64,000 nt of DNA from Corynebacterium ulcerans (GCF_900187135.1 NZ_LT906443.1:1984001-2048000), one strand, 5' to 3'. Shown: positions 8,057 to 16,817, numbered from the stretch's first letter. Translations and numbers: made by a program. Notes: a model not told the origin generated them from the letters alone.

Positions 8057-8085
8057 GTGGGAAAGAATCGACGATTCTTTCCCAC
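8057..8085. repeat. Dispersed palindrome at the start of the PH gene
   Basis: Perfect 14-base arms (GTGGGAAAGAATCG and its complement) surround a single A. The repeat begins exactly at the candidate GTG start codon. Confidence 0.93.
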
Positions 8086-8554
8086 CTTTGTAAAAATGGT
8101 CGTTGTGAACCCGGTTTCCTCCAAACTCGTCGCGGCTCGCCTTATTGCGTTGATGCCTTGCTTTGCGGTCGCTTTTGTTGGTTTTGCTGTCTCTGCATGT
8201 ATATGGAGTTCTTGGCTGTGGGCGGGTGGCGTCGTTACGCTCATGGCTGCGTTGTGGGTGGCGTGGCTTATTCCTTTGCAAGTGCGAAACCTCGGTTGGG
8301 AAGAGCGTGATGATGAATTGCTGATCGCTAAGGGGAAAATGTGGCGGACGCTCACCGTGGTGCCCTATGGCAGGATCCAATTTGTCGACGTCACCGAGGG
8401 GCCTATCGCTTCACGCTTTGGTCTTGCTCGCGTCGAGCTGCATACGGCTTCTTCCACGAGTGATTCGGCGATCCCTGGCCTGGAGGTCGATCAAGCTCAT
8501 GAGCTTAGGCGGAGGTTGTCGGAGAAAGCCCGGGAGAGGATGAGCGGGCTATGA
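8057..8554 (+). CDS. Bacterial PH-domain (YdbS-type) membrane protein
   Basis: This protein of about 165 residues has two adjacent membrane helices followed by a bPH2 domain (GWEERDDELLIAKGKMWRTL, then VVPYGRIQFVDVTEGP). Such proteins occur in pairs with YdbT-like partners; their function is unknown. The start is uncertain. GTG at 8057 has AAGGAAG four bases upstream and would read the whole palindrome as an N-terminal [12 protein letters not shown] at 8096 would exclude it but has no visible ribosome-binding site. It overlaps the next gene by 4 bases. Confidence 0.75.
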   Translation: MGKNRRFFPTFVKMVVVNPVSSKLVAARLIALMPCFAVAFVGFAVSACIWSSWLWAGGVVTLMAALWVAWLIPLQVRNLGWEERDDELLIAKGKMWRTLTVVPYGRIQFVDVTEGPIASRFGLARVELHTASSTSDSAIPGLEVDQAHELRRRLSEKARERMSGL

Positions 8555-9855
8555 CCTCGAAAGCTCAGGGCGAACGTATGTCCCCCCGAGGTGAGCGGGT
8601 GGCTGGCATGCGCAGGGTGCATCGACTGACTCCGCTGCTTCGTTTTTGGAGCGGGATCGTAGCGCTTGTGTCTTTGTTGGTGGTCAATATTGACCGGGAT
8701 GAGATTCGTTTTGTTGTTGAGCATCAAGATTATGTGTTTTATGCAGTGGGGGCGGTGCTGCTAAGTGTGCTCGTGGTGTGGGCGGTTTCGGGGCTGTGGT
8801 GGAAGTCGGAAGGCTTTGACATTACGGAACAGGATGTCACTGTTGCGCGCGGAGTTTTTAATGCGAAGTTGCGTTCTGCCAGGCGTGATCGTATTCAGGC
8901 TGTAGATATTGTGGAATCGGTTATCGCGCGAATATTTCGTGTGGTGGAGGTGCGCGTAGAGACCGCGGGTGGCCGGGATTCTGTGTTGACCATTGGCTAC
9001 TTGACTCGTGAGGAGGGGGAGGCCGTTCGACGGGAGCTGCTGGGGGAACCTGTTGAACACGTGGGGGAACATATCCAGGTTTCGAAGATTTTGCTGGGCA
9101 CCGCATTGACGCACGGTACGTGGTTGTGTTGCGTGGGACTACTGTTTTTGGTTCCTGGTGGAGCTGCCGCGGCACTGCCCTTCGTGGTGGGAATCGTCCC
9201 TTCCGCCTGGGGGGTGATTGATAAAGGGTGGAAGTTTCGGTCCAGCTTCGTCGGCGACGCGGAGGAGCCGAGCATTCATGTGTCTTATGGTCTGGCGGAT
9301 CGTCGAAAGCAATCAATTCCTTTGTCGAGGATCCACGCTGTGGAAATTTCGCAACCCGCATTGTGGCGTTTTCTCGGTTGGTGGCGAGTACGGGTCTCGG
9401 TCGTGGGCTACGGGGTTAAGGATAAAAAGGCGGGGACGACAACATTGCTGCCAGTGGGCACTCTTGCTCAGGCAATGGGCCTAGTGAATGAGCTCACTGG
9501 AATTTCTCTCGATCCACGGCGGGAGGGCCATCCCACTTTTATAAGCCCGCGCCGGGCGCGGTGGATTTCGCCGTTGGATGTGAGTAACCAGACAGTGAAG
9601 CTTTTCGACGGCTATGTGTCGACGCGGTTTGGGTGGCTTCGTCGTCGCGCTGCCGTGGTGGAAACGGCACATATTCAGGAACTTAGTGTGGTCCAGGGGC
9701 CGATTCAAAGGCTGTTGGGGCTGCGGACTGTGCGCTTAGATCTTGTGACGGGACCAGTACTAATGCAGGGGCGAGATCTGGATGAGGCGCAGGCGCGGGA
9801 GCTGGTGAACTATTTAAGGGGTAGGGAGTTCAATGTATTGAATGAACTATCTTGA
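8551..9855 (+). CDS. Bacterial PH-domain (YdbT-type) membrane protein
   Basis: This 434-residue partner of the preceding gene overlaps it by ATGA. It has repeated bPH2 units: after an N-terminal helix pair, GFDITEQDVTVARGVFNAKL with RRDRIQAVDIVES; in the middle, YGLADRRKQSIPLSRIHAVE; and C-terminal, VKLFDGYVSTRFGWLRRRAA. Additional membrane helices lie near residues 30-75 and 185-225. YdbS/YdbT pairs are widespread in Gram-positive bacteria and of unknown role. Co-transcription with the upstream gene is clear from the overlap. Confidence 0.78.
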   Translation: MTSKAQGERMSPRGERVAGMRRVHRLTPLLRFWSGIVALVSLLVVNIDRDEIRFVVEHQDYVFYAVGAVLLSVLVVWAVSGLWWKSEGFDITEQDVTVARGVFNAKLRSARRDRIQAVDIVESVIARIFRVVEVRVETAGGRDSVLTIGYLTREEGEAVRRELLGEPVEHVGEHIQVSKILLGTALTHGTWLCCVGLLFLVPGGAAAALPFVVGIVPSAWGVIDKGWKFRSSFVGDAEEPSIHVSYGLADRRKQSIPLSRIHAVEISQPALWRFLGWWRVRVSVVGYGVKDKKAGTTTLLPVGTLAQAMGLVNELTGISLDPRREGHPTFISPRRARWISPLDVSNQTVKLFDGYVSTRFGWLRRRAAVVETAHIQELSVVQGPIQRLLGLRTVRLDLVTGPVLMQGRDLDEAQARELVNYLRGREFNVLNELS

Positions 9856-9914
9856 TATAGGTGAAGTGTGGTGTTAGCTTCTGTTTTGGAATATTTTTCA
9901 AACAGGAGCATTTC

Positions 9915-10871
9915 ATGTCTAAACTTGCCCGCGGTTTGGCCGCAGGAATGGTCGTTTCCCTTGCTCTCGTCGGATGCTCAAGCGCCGGCAACAATAAAGA
10001 CAAGGACCATAACAAACTCGGAGTTGTGGCGACTACCACCCAAATCTGCGATTACGTGAAAAACATCGACGCCGACATTAATCTCACGTGCCTGCTCGCC
10101 CCCAACGCTTCAGCGCACGAGCACGAGATGACTCGTGAACAAATGGACGCGTTATCTAAAGCCGATCTGCTCCTGAAAAACGGTATTGACCTTGAACACT
10201 TCTTAGATAATGCCGTTACGTCCTCGGGATTTGCCGGGACTACCGTCGATACCTCTGAAGGCGTGTCTATAGCGAAGTGGCCATTCCCTCCAGAAGAAGG
10301 CGAAAGCCAGCCTGAATTCACCCACGATCCGCATATTTGGACAAGCCCCCGTAATGCGAAGACCCAAGTGGAAAACATTGGAAAAGCATTGGAAAAGGCC
10401 GACCCCGATCATGCGGCTGAGTACAAGAAACGGGTGGATGGGTACGTCGCAAAGCTTGTTGACCTAGATAAGTGGATCTCTGATTCCCTGGCATCCGTCC
10501 CAGAGACAGAACGTATTCTTTTTACCTCGCATGACGCTTTTGGCTACTTTTCGCGGGACTATAACGTGAAGTTCATCGGAGCCGCGCTCTCCGACTTCAA
10601 CGCTCAGCAAGACGCTACCGCCGATCACATCAATTCGGCCGCAGCCCAGGTTCGTGAGTCTGGTGCCAAGGTGCTGTTCGCGGAGAACTCCAACAGCTCG
10701 CGTTCCATTGAAGCTGTAGCAAAGGCTGCTGGGGTGAAAATCGGTGGAGAACTCTACGGGGATTCCTTAGGTCCTGACGTTACGTACATTCAATCAATTG
10801 TCCACAACGTGGAGACTCTTGTAGAAGGATGGGGCGGCAAACTTGCGGAGAAGCCCGCCTCGCTGAGCTGA
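9915..10871 (+). CDS. mntA: Manganese/zinc ABC transporter substrate-binding lipoprotein
   Basis: This 318-residue cluster A-I metal-binding lipoprotein has a signal peptide and lipobox VGCSS. Metal ligands expected in the family are visible: His in SAHEHEMTREQ, His in EFTHDPHIWTSP, Glu in VLFAENSNSS and Asp in GELYGDSLGPD. The start at 9915 has CAGGAG six bases upstream; the frame continues upstream to 9861 without support. In C. diphtheriae mntA-D encode a manganese importer with mntR as last gene, and this order is the same. A terminator-like hairpin separates it from mntB. Confidence 0.86.
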   Translation: MSKLARGLAAGMVVSLALVGCSSAGNNKDKDHNKLGVVATTTQICDYVKNIDADINLTCLLAPNASAHEHEMTREQMDALSKADLLLKNGIDLEHFLDNAVTSSGFAGTTVDTSEGVSIAKWPFPPEEGESQPEFTHDPHIWTSPRNAKTQVENIGKALEKADPDHAAEYKKRVDGYVAKLVDLDKWISDSLASVPETERILFTSHDAFGYFSRDYNVKFIGAALSDFNAQQDATADHINSAAAQVRESGAKVLFAENSNSSRSIEAVAKAAGVKIGGELYGDSLGPDVTYIQSIVHNVETLVEGWGGKLAEKPASLS

Positions 10872-10898
10872 TCCCTTAAACCATTAGACAAAGAGCTA

Positions 10899-10933
10899 CG
10901 AGGGCCTTCGTATGAAGGTCCTCGCCTGTTTTT
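10899..10933 (+). terminator. Hairpin between mntA and mntB
   Basis: CGAGGGCCTTC pairs with GAAGGTCCTCG, followed by CCTGTTTTT. Lying inside the presumed operon, it may make the binding-protein mRNA more abundant than the transporter mRNA. Confidence 0.75.
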
Positions 10934-10956
10934 CTAGAGAGACCCATGAATGACCC

Positions 10957-11715
10957 ATGAACACTGATAACACCACAACACGAAAGTTAGACGTGAACAA
11001 ACCAGTTCTTCAGTTTGATAACGCGAGTTTTGCTTATGGCAAGGGGCCTAACAAAAATGTCGCGCTACAGGGGGTGACAGGCAAACTATATCCCGGTGAG
11101 GCGCTTGCGTTAATAGGGCCGAATGGGGCGGGGAAGACGACGTTGCTTAAGGGGATTGTAGGAATCGTCGATTCTTTCCAAACAATCGTCGACCGAGGCA
11201 CCAACAATTCCATTGGCTATGTTCCTCAATCTGCGGATTTGGATCTAACTTTTCCGGTGACCGCACGGGACGTTGTAGCGATGGGGCTGTACAACGAGTC
11301 GGGATGGAAACCCACGTTTTTACGAAAGAGCCCCGCAAAGGATCCGAGGGTTGACGCTGCACTGACGAGGGTGGGGCTATTGGATCGGGCGTCGAAACGC
11401 TTCGGTGAGCTTTCAGGCGGGCAGCGGCAGCGCGTGCTCATCGCCCGTGCCCTTGTGGCGACTCCTAAATTAGTGCTTCTCGACGAACCCTTCAACGGGC
11501 TTGACGAGCCCAATCGCAAAGAGCTGCTGCGCATCATCGATGCTGCTAAGTGCGAGGGAGTGGCAGTCGTTGTGTCCACCCACGACCTGCTACTTGCTGA
11601 GGAAACCTGCGATAAAGCGCTGCTTCTGGCTGGTCGGCAGATTGCTTTTGGCGCCATCGACGACGTGATGACTCCCGACCTCATCGCCCGCGCCTATGGA
11701 GGAACTCGTGGTTAA
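10957..11715 (+). CDS. mntB: Manganese ABC transporter ATP-binding protein
   Basis: This 252-residue metal-transporter ATPase has Walker A (GPNGAGKTT), signature LSGGQRQRVLIARAL, Walker B (KLVLLDEPFNGLD) and H-loop (VVVSTHDLLLAE). A palindrome copy directly after the Walker A helix encodes VGIVDSFQ, at the place where family members usually read like LGLLPPDSG. It therefore occupies a variable loop without disturbing catalytic residues. Its end overlaps the start of the first permease gene. Confidence 0.87.
   Translation: MNTDNTTTRKLDVNKPVLQFDNASFAYGKGPNKNVALQGVTGKLYPGEALALIGPNGAGKTTLLKGIVGIVDSFQTIVDRGTNNSIGYVPQSADLDLTFPVTARDVVAMGLYNESGWKPTFLRKSPAKDPRVDAALTRVGLLDRASKRFGELSGGQRQRVLIARALVATPKLVLLDEPFNGLDEPNRKELLRIIDAAKCEGVAVVVSTHDLLLAEETCDKALLLAGRQIAFGAIDDVMTPDLIARAYGGTRG
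11158..11179. repeat. Dispersed palindrome, copy in mntB
   Basis: GTAGGAATCG and CGATTCTTTCC surround a T. The left arm is diverged and the right arm perfect. It is read in the IVDSF frame. Confidence 0.8.
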
Positions 11716-12550
11716 CGAGCTAGCACAATTCCTCGATATCCCGCCCTATCTCCTGCGCCCAATTATTCTTCTCACTGTTCTTGGCATTGTGTCGGGGATG
11801 GTAGGAGTGATTGTTAATCTCCGCAAATTAGAGTTCAATGCGGAGGCCGTGGTGCATGCAGTCTTCCCCGGAATAGTGGCTGGGGCGGTGTTTGGTGGGA
11901 AAGAATCGATCATTCCGTATGCTTCCGTAGTCGCAGTAGTAGTGGCAGTAGTCCTCACTTTCGCGTCGCGTCGTTCGGAAGCCGGGACCGCCATCGTCCT
12001 TACTTCGTTTTTTTCCGCAGGTGTCGTCTTATCTCTGAAAAAGGGCGACTTATCGGGACAGCTTGAGGCGTTGATGTTTGGACGATTGCTCGAGTCGACA
12101 GACAAACGTTTAGGGGAGGCACTTATCGTCTGTGCGGTTGCCGTCCTCATTATGGCGGTTACCTGGAGAAATCAGATTTTTGTCGCTTTTGATCGCCTAG
12201 GCGCGAAAGCCTCCGGCGTGAACGTAGTGCTTTACGACGCCGCCATCAACGTCGCAATCGCAGCCGTCGTCGTCTCTGCGTCGACAGCCATCGGAACGCT
12301 TCTTGTTATCGGCTACTTAGTGATCCCCGGTGCCGCAGCTCGCCTCGTGAGTACGCGCATCCGTCACATGGTCCCTATTGCTATGGCGGTAGGCCTGATT
12401 GGAGGCTACTTCGGTCTATGGATAACGGGGGTTTCCGCACGGATCTCCCCACAAGCGGCCGTCGCCCTCTCTGTAGTCGCTATGTACTTCCTCGCGCTAG
12501 GTCTATCAAGGCTTGGACATCGAGTGGAAAAGAGTGATGCACCATGCTAA
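11696..12550 (+). CDS. mntC: Manganese ABC transporter permease, first subunit
   Basis: This 284-residue ABC-3 family permease has about seven to eight membrane helices. Typical family segments include HAVFPGIVAGAVFGGKES and IGTLLVIGYLVIPGAAARLV. The ATG at 11696 lies within the end of mntB; a GTG at 11708 is an alternative. GGKESIIPYAS at residues 68-78 comes from a degenerate palindrome copy (11898-11918). The downstream permease start overlaps its end. Confidence 0.85.
   Translation: MEELVVNELAQFLDIPPYLLRPIILLTVLGIVSGMVGVIVNLRKLEFNAEAVVHAVFPGIVAGAVFGGKESIIPYASVVAVVVAVVLTFASRRSEAGTAIVLTSFFSAGVVLSLKKGDLSGQLEALMFGRLLESTDKRLGEALIVCAVAVLIMAVTWRNQIFVAFDRLGAKASGVNVVLYDAAINVAIAAVVVSASTAIGTLLVIGYLVIPGAAARLVSTRIRHMVPIAMAVGLIGGYFGLWITGVSARISPQAAVALSVVAMYFLALGLSRLGHRVEKSDAPC
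11898..11918. repeat. Degenerate palindrome copy in mntC
   Basis: GGGAAAGAATCG is intact, but the right half is reduced to ATCATTCC. It is read in the KES frame. Confidence 0.5.
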
Positions 12551-13353
12551 TCGACGTCCTCACCCTCCCCATCCTAGAACTCATCATCGTAGGTGCTCTT
12601 TGTGGGCTAGTCGGCGTCTTCACAGTGCTGAAGCAACGCGTATTCTTCACTGAATCCGTCACTCACGCCACATTCCCCGGGGCGATCGTGGGCGTCGTGA
12701 TCCTGGGGCGTGATGGTCTTTACCTTGGGGCTCTCATTATGTGTGTCCTCATGGCCGTAGCGATGCGATGGCTCACTCACATCCGTGGACAGTCATCACA
12801 AGCCTCTGCGGGGATCATACTCACAGTAAGCTTTGCGCTCGGCTACTTCCTTAACAAATGGTTCGCACCGTTGCCTATCAGAATCGAAGGGTTTTTAGCC
12901 GGTTCAGTTCTTACGGTGAGGGTTTTGGATGTTGTTATAGCGGGGGTGGTGCTGGTGGTTTCGGTAGGAATCGTCAATTCTTTCCAGAAACACCTCGTCT
13001 ATTACAGCTTTGATGAGATGGGATTCCGTGCCGCAGGCGGAAACGTGAAGCTGGCTGAGTCCCTGATACTCGGCATGATTGTGGCAACAGTGGTGTGCGT
13101 TATTCCAGCCATCGGAACGATTTTGTCTATCGCGCTTATCGCAGCACCCACCGCAGGATTACACTTCCTTGTCGCCAGCCCCACCAAATTGTTATGGCTC
13201 GCACCTATGGTGGGCGTAAGCATAGGGCTCGTTGGTCTAGGGATCGCTGTAGCCTTCAACCTATCGGCCGGTGGAACGATCGCGGTGGTGGCCGGTGTAT
13301 TCTACGGAGTATGCATGTCTCTGAGCTCCCTCAAAAGTCCCAGGACTACTTGA
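12544..13353 (+). CDS. mntD: Manganese ABC transporter permease, second subunit
   Basis: This 269-residue ABC-3 permease is homologous to the preceding one (FTVLKQRVFFTESVTHATFP, IPAIGTILSIALIAAPTAGL). Its start overlaps the end of mntC by 7 bases, and its end overlaps the mntR start. A palindrome copy encodes VGIVNSFQK in a loop before the HLVYYSFDEMGFRAAG segment. It would dimerise with the first permease to form the channel. Confidence 0.85.
   Translation: MLIDVLTLPILELIIVGALCGLVGVFTVLKQRVFFTESVTHATFPGAIVGVVILGRDGLYLGALIMCVLMAVAMRWLTHIRGQSSQASAGIILTVSFALGYFLNKWFAPLPIRIEGFLAGSVLTVRVLDVVIAGVVLVVSVGIVNSFQKHLVYYSFDEMGFRAAGGNVKLAESLILGMIVATVVCVIPAIGTILSIALIAAPTAGLHFLVASPTKLLWLAPMVGVSIGLVGLGIAVAFNLSAGGTIAVVAGVFYGVCMSLSSLKSPRTT
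12964..12985. repeat. Dispersed palindrome, copy in mntD
   Basis: GTAGGAATCG, T, CAATTCTTTCC; read in the IVNSF frame. Confidence 0.75.
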
Positions 13354-13991
13354 AAAACGTGTGGGATCTACACGAAGCCACCGGAAAGCCCGTTCCACTG
13401 GGTGAACTCGCCTCTAGAATGTCTGAGAAAACGTCGACGGCTTCTGAAGCAGTAAAAAAACTCGTCGCACGGGGCTTCCTTGATCATGAGCGCTATGGGG
13501 GCATTTTACTCACAGACGCCGGTAACATCCTTGCCACTCAAGTTGTTCGCCGGCACCGGCTTATTGAGATGTTCCTGTTTGACACGCTCGGTTACACGTG
13601 GGACGAAGTCCATGAAGAGGCCGAAATCTTAGAGCACGCACTTTCTGACAGATTGCTTGAGCGTATCGACGCCCACCTGGGCCACCCAACACGAGATCCG
13701 CACGGCGATCCGATTCCTTCTCAGGAAGGAATCGTCGATTCTGTCCCAACACGAGAGCTCGGCGAGTTTGAAATTGGTGAAACCGTGATTGTGGAACGAA
13801 TTCATGATCGCGATCCAGACTTGTTGCGGTATCTCGCGGAGCATGGCGTATTGCCAGGTGTATCCGTAACAATCAAACAACCCGCATACCCAGGAATGAG
13901 CCTTATCTCAGTGGACGGAAAAGATGTTCCGCTTGCCGACGCTAGCCTGTGGGCGATTAACGTGACGGGGACGTCGGCGTCGAAAAACTAG
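13311..13991 (+). CDS. mntR: DtxR-family manganese regulator MntR
   Basis: This 226-residue repressor has an N-terminal winged helix (SQDYLKNVWDLHEATGKPVP, KTSTASEAVKKLVARGFLDHE) and a dimerisation/metal-binding domain (VVRRHRLIEMFLFDTLGYTW, HEEAEILEHALSDRLLERI). A C-terminal SH3-like/FeoA domain is also present. HEEAEILEH supplies the expected metal ligands. The start at 13311 begins MHVSELPQKS inside the end of mntD. As last gene of the manganese operon it matches C. diphtheriae MntR. A palindrome copy encoding EGIVDSVP lies in the linker before the SH3-like domain. Confidence 0.87.
   Translation: MHVSELPQKSQDYLKNVWDLHEATGKPVPLGELASRMSEKTSTASEAVKKLVARGFLDHERYGGILLTDAGNILATQVVRRHRLIEMFLFDTLGYTWDEVHEEAEILEHALSDRLLERIDAHLGHPTRDPHGDPIPSQEGIVDSVPTRELGEFEIGETVIVERIHDRDPDLLRYLAEHGVLPGVSVTIKQPAYPGMSLISVDGKDVPLADASLWAINVTGTSASKN
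13724..13746. repeat. Dispersed palindrome, copy in mntR
   Basis: GGAAGGAATCG, T, CGATTCTGTCC. It is read in the IVDS frame within the interdomain linker. Confidence 0.85.
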
Positions 13992-14003
13992 CGCTTTGAT
14001 CGA

Positions 14004-14477
14004 TTAAACTCCGCCGGGATAGCCCAATTGGCGCCACACTTCATAGGCCGCTACGGCAGCGGCATTTGAGAGATTCATGGAGCGCCGTCCCGGCAGCATC
14101 GGGATGCGAACTAGCTGGGTAACGCGAGGATGCGCCAAAGTTGCTTCTGCTAAACCAGTTGGCTCGGTGCCAAAAAGGAGTGCGTCACCAGGCTGCCATA
14201 CGACATCCGAGTGGTGAACTTCCCCATGAGTGGTGAAAGCAAAGACACGAGTATGTGGGAGAGAATCGAAACAGCTTTCCAGGCTTTCGTGGACACTGAC
14301 CTCAGCGAGATCGTGATAATCGAGTCCAGCTCGACGTAGATTTTTCTCTTCAAGGTTGAAACCTAGAGGGCCTGCAAGGTGTAAATGAGCTCCAGTACCT
14401 GCGCACATTCTTATTGCATTCCCCGTGTTTGGCGGTATTGCAGGCTGGTCGAAAATGATATGAGCGAATGCAGACAT
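14004..14477 (-). CDS. trmL: tRNA (cytidine(34)-2'-O)-methyltransferase TrmL
   Basis: This SPOUT-family enzyme of 157 residues methylates the wobble ribose of tRNA-Leu isoacceptors using S-adenosylmethionine. Conserved segments are FDQPAIPPNTGNAIRMCAGT at the N-terminus, HLAGPLGFNLEEKNLRRAGLDY, then FGTEPTGLAEA and PGRRSMNLSNAAAVAAYE forming the SAM-binding knot. The start at 14477 (MSAFAHIIF) is taken because the frame upstream of it reads through the palindrome copy. It diverges from folD. Confidence 0.9.
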   Translation of the reverse strand: MSAFAHIIFDQPAIPPNTGNAIRMCAGTGAHLHLAGPLGFNLEEKNLRRAGLDYHDLAEVSVHESLESCFDSLPHTRVFAFTTHGEVHHSDVVWQPGDALLFGTEPTGLAEATLAHPRVTQLVRIPMLPGRRSMNLSNAAAVAAYEVWRQLGYPGGV

Positions 14478-14495
14478 GGGAATAATCTTAGATCT

Positions 14496-14529
14496 GTTCT
14501 GGAAAGAATCGACGATTCGTTCCAGAAAG
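14496..14529. repeat. Dispersed palindrome between trmL and folD
   Basis: The core is GGAAAGAATCG, A, CGATTCGTTCC, with a G inserted in the right arm. Matching outer arms TTCTGG and CCAGAA extend it. It lies in the divergent promoter region, 17-50 bases from the folD start. Confidence 0.92.
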
Positions 14530-14545
14530 TGCAATAATTTGTACT

Positions 14546-15391
14546 GTGACTGCTATTAAATTAGACGGAAAACTGTACCGGGACGAGATCTTTGCTGATT
14601 TAGAAGTCCGCGTTCAAGCATTGAAAGAAAAGGGAATTGTTCCCGGTCTGGCAACAGTTTTGGTCGGTGATGATCCTGCAAGTCACTCTTACGTAAAAAT
14701 GAAGCACAGTGATTGTGAACAGATCGGTATACGTTCTATCCGCAAGGATCTCCCTGCTGATATTTCACAAGATGAGCTGCTTGGTGTTATCGATGAGCTG
14801 AATAACGATCCTGCATGTACTGGCTATATTGTCCAGCTTCCGTTACCGAAGCATCTGGACGAGAATGCTGTGTTAGAGCGCATTGATCCTGACAAAGATG
14901 CCGATGGACTGCATCCAGTCAACCTCGGCAAACTCGTGCTCAATGAGAATGCTCCATTACCTTGCACACCGAATGGAGCAATCCATTTATTAAAGCGTTT
15001 TGGTATCGAAATTGCAGGTAAAAAAGTTGTTGTAATCGGTCGTGGAGTGACCGTTGGTAGGCCAATCGGTTTGATGCTGACGCGTAGAAGTGAAAATGCG
15101 ACGGTAGTGCTGTGTCATACTGGTACTAGGGATCTTGCGGCAGAAACACTTCAAGCAGACATTATTGTGGCAGCTGCAGGACAACCTCACATGTTAACCG
15201 CAGACATGATTAAACCTGGCGCAGCTATTCTGGATGTAGGGGTTTCCCGCAAAGATGGAAAGCTCTTGGGCGATGTGCATCCAGACGTTTGGAATATCGC
15301 AGGGGCTATTTCTCCGAATCCCGGCGGTGTTGGTCCTCTTACACGTGCATTTTTGATTCGTAATGTGGTGGAGCGCGCGGAACTTGGTTAA
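14546..15391 (+). CDS. folD: Methylenetetrahydrofolate dehydrogenase / cyclohydrolase FolD
   Basis: This 281-residue bifunctional enzyme interconverts 5,10-methylene-, methenyl- and 10-formyl-tetrahydrofolate. Signatures are [17 protein letters not shown] (substrate site with the catalytic Lys), [14 protein letters not shown], the dinucleotide-binding [18 protein letters not shown] and [16 protein letters not shown]. Translation starts at GTG 14546. The DUF3017 frame overlaps its 3' end, so the two are co-transcribed. Confidence 0.95.
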   Translation: MTAIKLDGKLYRDEIFADLEVRVQALKEKGIVPGLATVLVGDDPASHSYVKMKHSDCEQIGIRSIRKDLPADISQDELLGVIDELNNDPACTGYIVQLPLPKHLDENAVLERIDPDKDADGLHPVNLGKLVLNENAPLPCTPNGAIHLLKRFGIEIAGKKVVVIGRGVTVGRPIGLMLTRRSENATVVLCHTGTRDLAAETLQADIIVAAAGQPHMLTADMIKPGAAILDVGVSRKDGKLLGDVHPDVWNIAGAISPNPGGVGPLTRAFLIRNVVERAELG

Positions 15392-15710
15392 AATTTCTCC
15401 TCTTGATAATCCACACGACATTGGTCGGAAGGAATCGAAGATTCCTTCCGGAATCCAGTACGTCGGGCTATCACTCTTCGTGATCGCTGTCGCAGTTTCA
15501 GGCGTTTACTCACTTACTGAACACTGGCGTCGCGCTACCTTTGTCCTTGGAATAGCTCTGTTATGGTTGGCGGTTCTGCGGTCGACTTGTGATTCGAAAG
15601 TGTTAGGAGTTCTTTCTATACGCTCGAAGACGTTTGATGTGATGTATGCATCGGCGGTCGGTGGCGCGATGGTGTTCTTTTCTTACTCGATTGATTCGTT
15701 GGGTTCGTAG
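15363..15710 (+). CDS. DUF3017 membrane protein
   Basis: This small actinobacterial protein has three predicted membrane helices ([53 protein letters not shown]) and belongs to DUF3017, usually found right after folD. The frame begins at a GTG inside folD; the real start may lie a few codons further. A palindrome copy encodes RKESKIPSG in the cytoplasmic N-terminal tail. Function is unknown. Confidence 0.75.
   Translation: MWWSARNLVKISPLDNPHDIGRKESKIPSGIQYVGLSLFVIAVAVSGVYSLTEHWRRATFVLGIALLWLAVLRSTCDSKVLGVLSIRSKTFDVMYASAVGGAMVFFSYSIDSLGS
15426..15450. repeat. Dispersed palindrome with compensated arms, DUF3017 gene
   Basis: CGGAAGGAATC and GATTCCTTCCG are perfectly complementary around GAA. 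Relative to the consensus, an A to G change in the left arm is matched by T to C in the right arm. Confidence 0.9.
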
Positions 15711-15716
15711 CGACAG

Positions 15717-16817
15717 CTAGCCTTGATTTGCTTGCCGACGCGCTCTCACGCGCTGGTCCTCATGTTTTTTCCAAGACTGGCCAAAACGCGGCGGTCGCTT
15801 AACTCCTCCCGGCTGCGATTTTTTGATGACGCCGTTGGGGAAAAACCACGTAGCTATCCGATTTTTATCGATTGAGTAGTGTACCCGCTGCTCAGTTTTA
15901 AAATTATGGTGAAAACGACAGAGACATGCCAGATTATCTGGAGTGGTCGGCCCGTTTTCATCGTGGTTTATGACGTGGTCGATGTCGCAATGCTGCGCGC
16001 TGACAGTACAGTTAGGGTAACGACAGGAACCGTCGAGTAGCTGCACAGCTATTCGGATTTCATCCGTGGGCTGGTAAGCAGCGGTATAGGCATCCGGATC
16101 GATTACGCGTGTGGCATCGACGGTGGTGAAATCAGTGATCCCACCGTCAGTCATACGCATGAGACCATCAGTGCCTTTAAAAACATTGAGAATAACTTTT
16201 GTCGTTATTTGGCTATCGATCAAAGCCATAAAGGAATCGATGAGTTCCTCACCCGGTTGTTTTTTGAGAGCTTGCTGCAGTATGCAAGCTTCGGTATCAG
16301 TCATTGTTACGCTAAGACGAGTGTATCCGTCGAGTCCTCGTTTGAAAGACGCTGCTCGCTGTTGTTGATCCTGCGTTTTTTGTGCAGCTGGAGGGTCGAT
16401 GCCTTCAACGTAGTTTCGAATATGCTTGGATAACGTTGCTTTTTGAGGTATTACTTGGCCCGGTACTTGCGGGGTGAAATAATCGTATAAATAGCTGTCT
16501 ACCTTAGGGAATAAGTCTTTATTTATGGCCATGAGATGCTTCTCCAGGACTACAAGCCGCGGCATATCAAGGTGCCAATGAGCCTGTAAACAAGACAGCA
16601 ATTTTGGAAAATTTCTCAGCATAACGCCTACGCGTAGTCCGTTTTTTGCATCATTCCGGGAAATATTCATGGAAATGCTCAGAGCGTCTATCTGAGTATG
16701 AAAATCCTCTTCAGTCTCAGGGACCTGATGCAGCCAAAACGTAATGAGCTGGCGATTAATACTCATCTGAAAAGCAGATACCGAGTTGCTCGTGTCGGTA
16801 TGTCTGAATCCAATCAT
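15717..16817 (-). CDS. HNH endonuclease domain protein (DUF222-like)
   Basis: This 366-residue protein has a helical N-terminal two-thirds resembling the actinobacterial DUF222 / 13E12 families. The C-terminal HNH domain shows CRYPNCTVSAQHCDIDHV, then ENGPTTPDNLACLCRFHHNF, with the Cys pairs and the catalytic DxDH. Such proteins occur in multiple copies in corynebacteria; their biological role is unclear. An internal ATG at 16766 (MSINRQL) is an alternative start. Confidence 0.75.
   Translation of the reverse strand: MIGFRHTDTSNSVSAFQMSINRQLITFWLHQVPETEEDFHTQIDALSISMNISRNDAKNGLRVGVMLRNFPKLLSCLQAHWHLDMPRLVVLEKHLMAINKDLFPKVDSYLYDYFTPQVPGQVIPQKATLSKHIRNYVEGIDPPAAQKTQDQQQRAASFKRGLDGYTRLSVTMTDTEACILQQALKKQPGEELIDSFMALIDSQITTKVILNVFKGTDGLMRMTDGGITDFTTVDATRVIDPDAYTAAYQPTDEIRIAVQLLDGSCRYPNCTVSAQHCDIDHVINHDENGPTTPDNLACLCRFHHNFKTEQRVHYSIDKNRIATWFFPNGVIKKSQPGGVKRPPRFGQSWKKHEDQRVRARRQANQG

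Noticed and set aside
14257..14281. GGGAGAGAATCGAAACAGCTTTCC in trmL
   Set aside because: It resembles the left half only and falls in the ordinary FDSLPHTRVFAF segment of the methyltransferase.
16228..16252. AAGGAATCGATGAGTTCCT in the HNH gene
   Set aside because: Only a 5-base arm pairs and the centre differs, so it is too weak to count.
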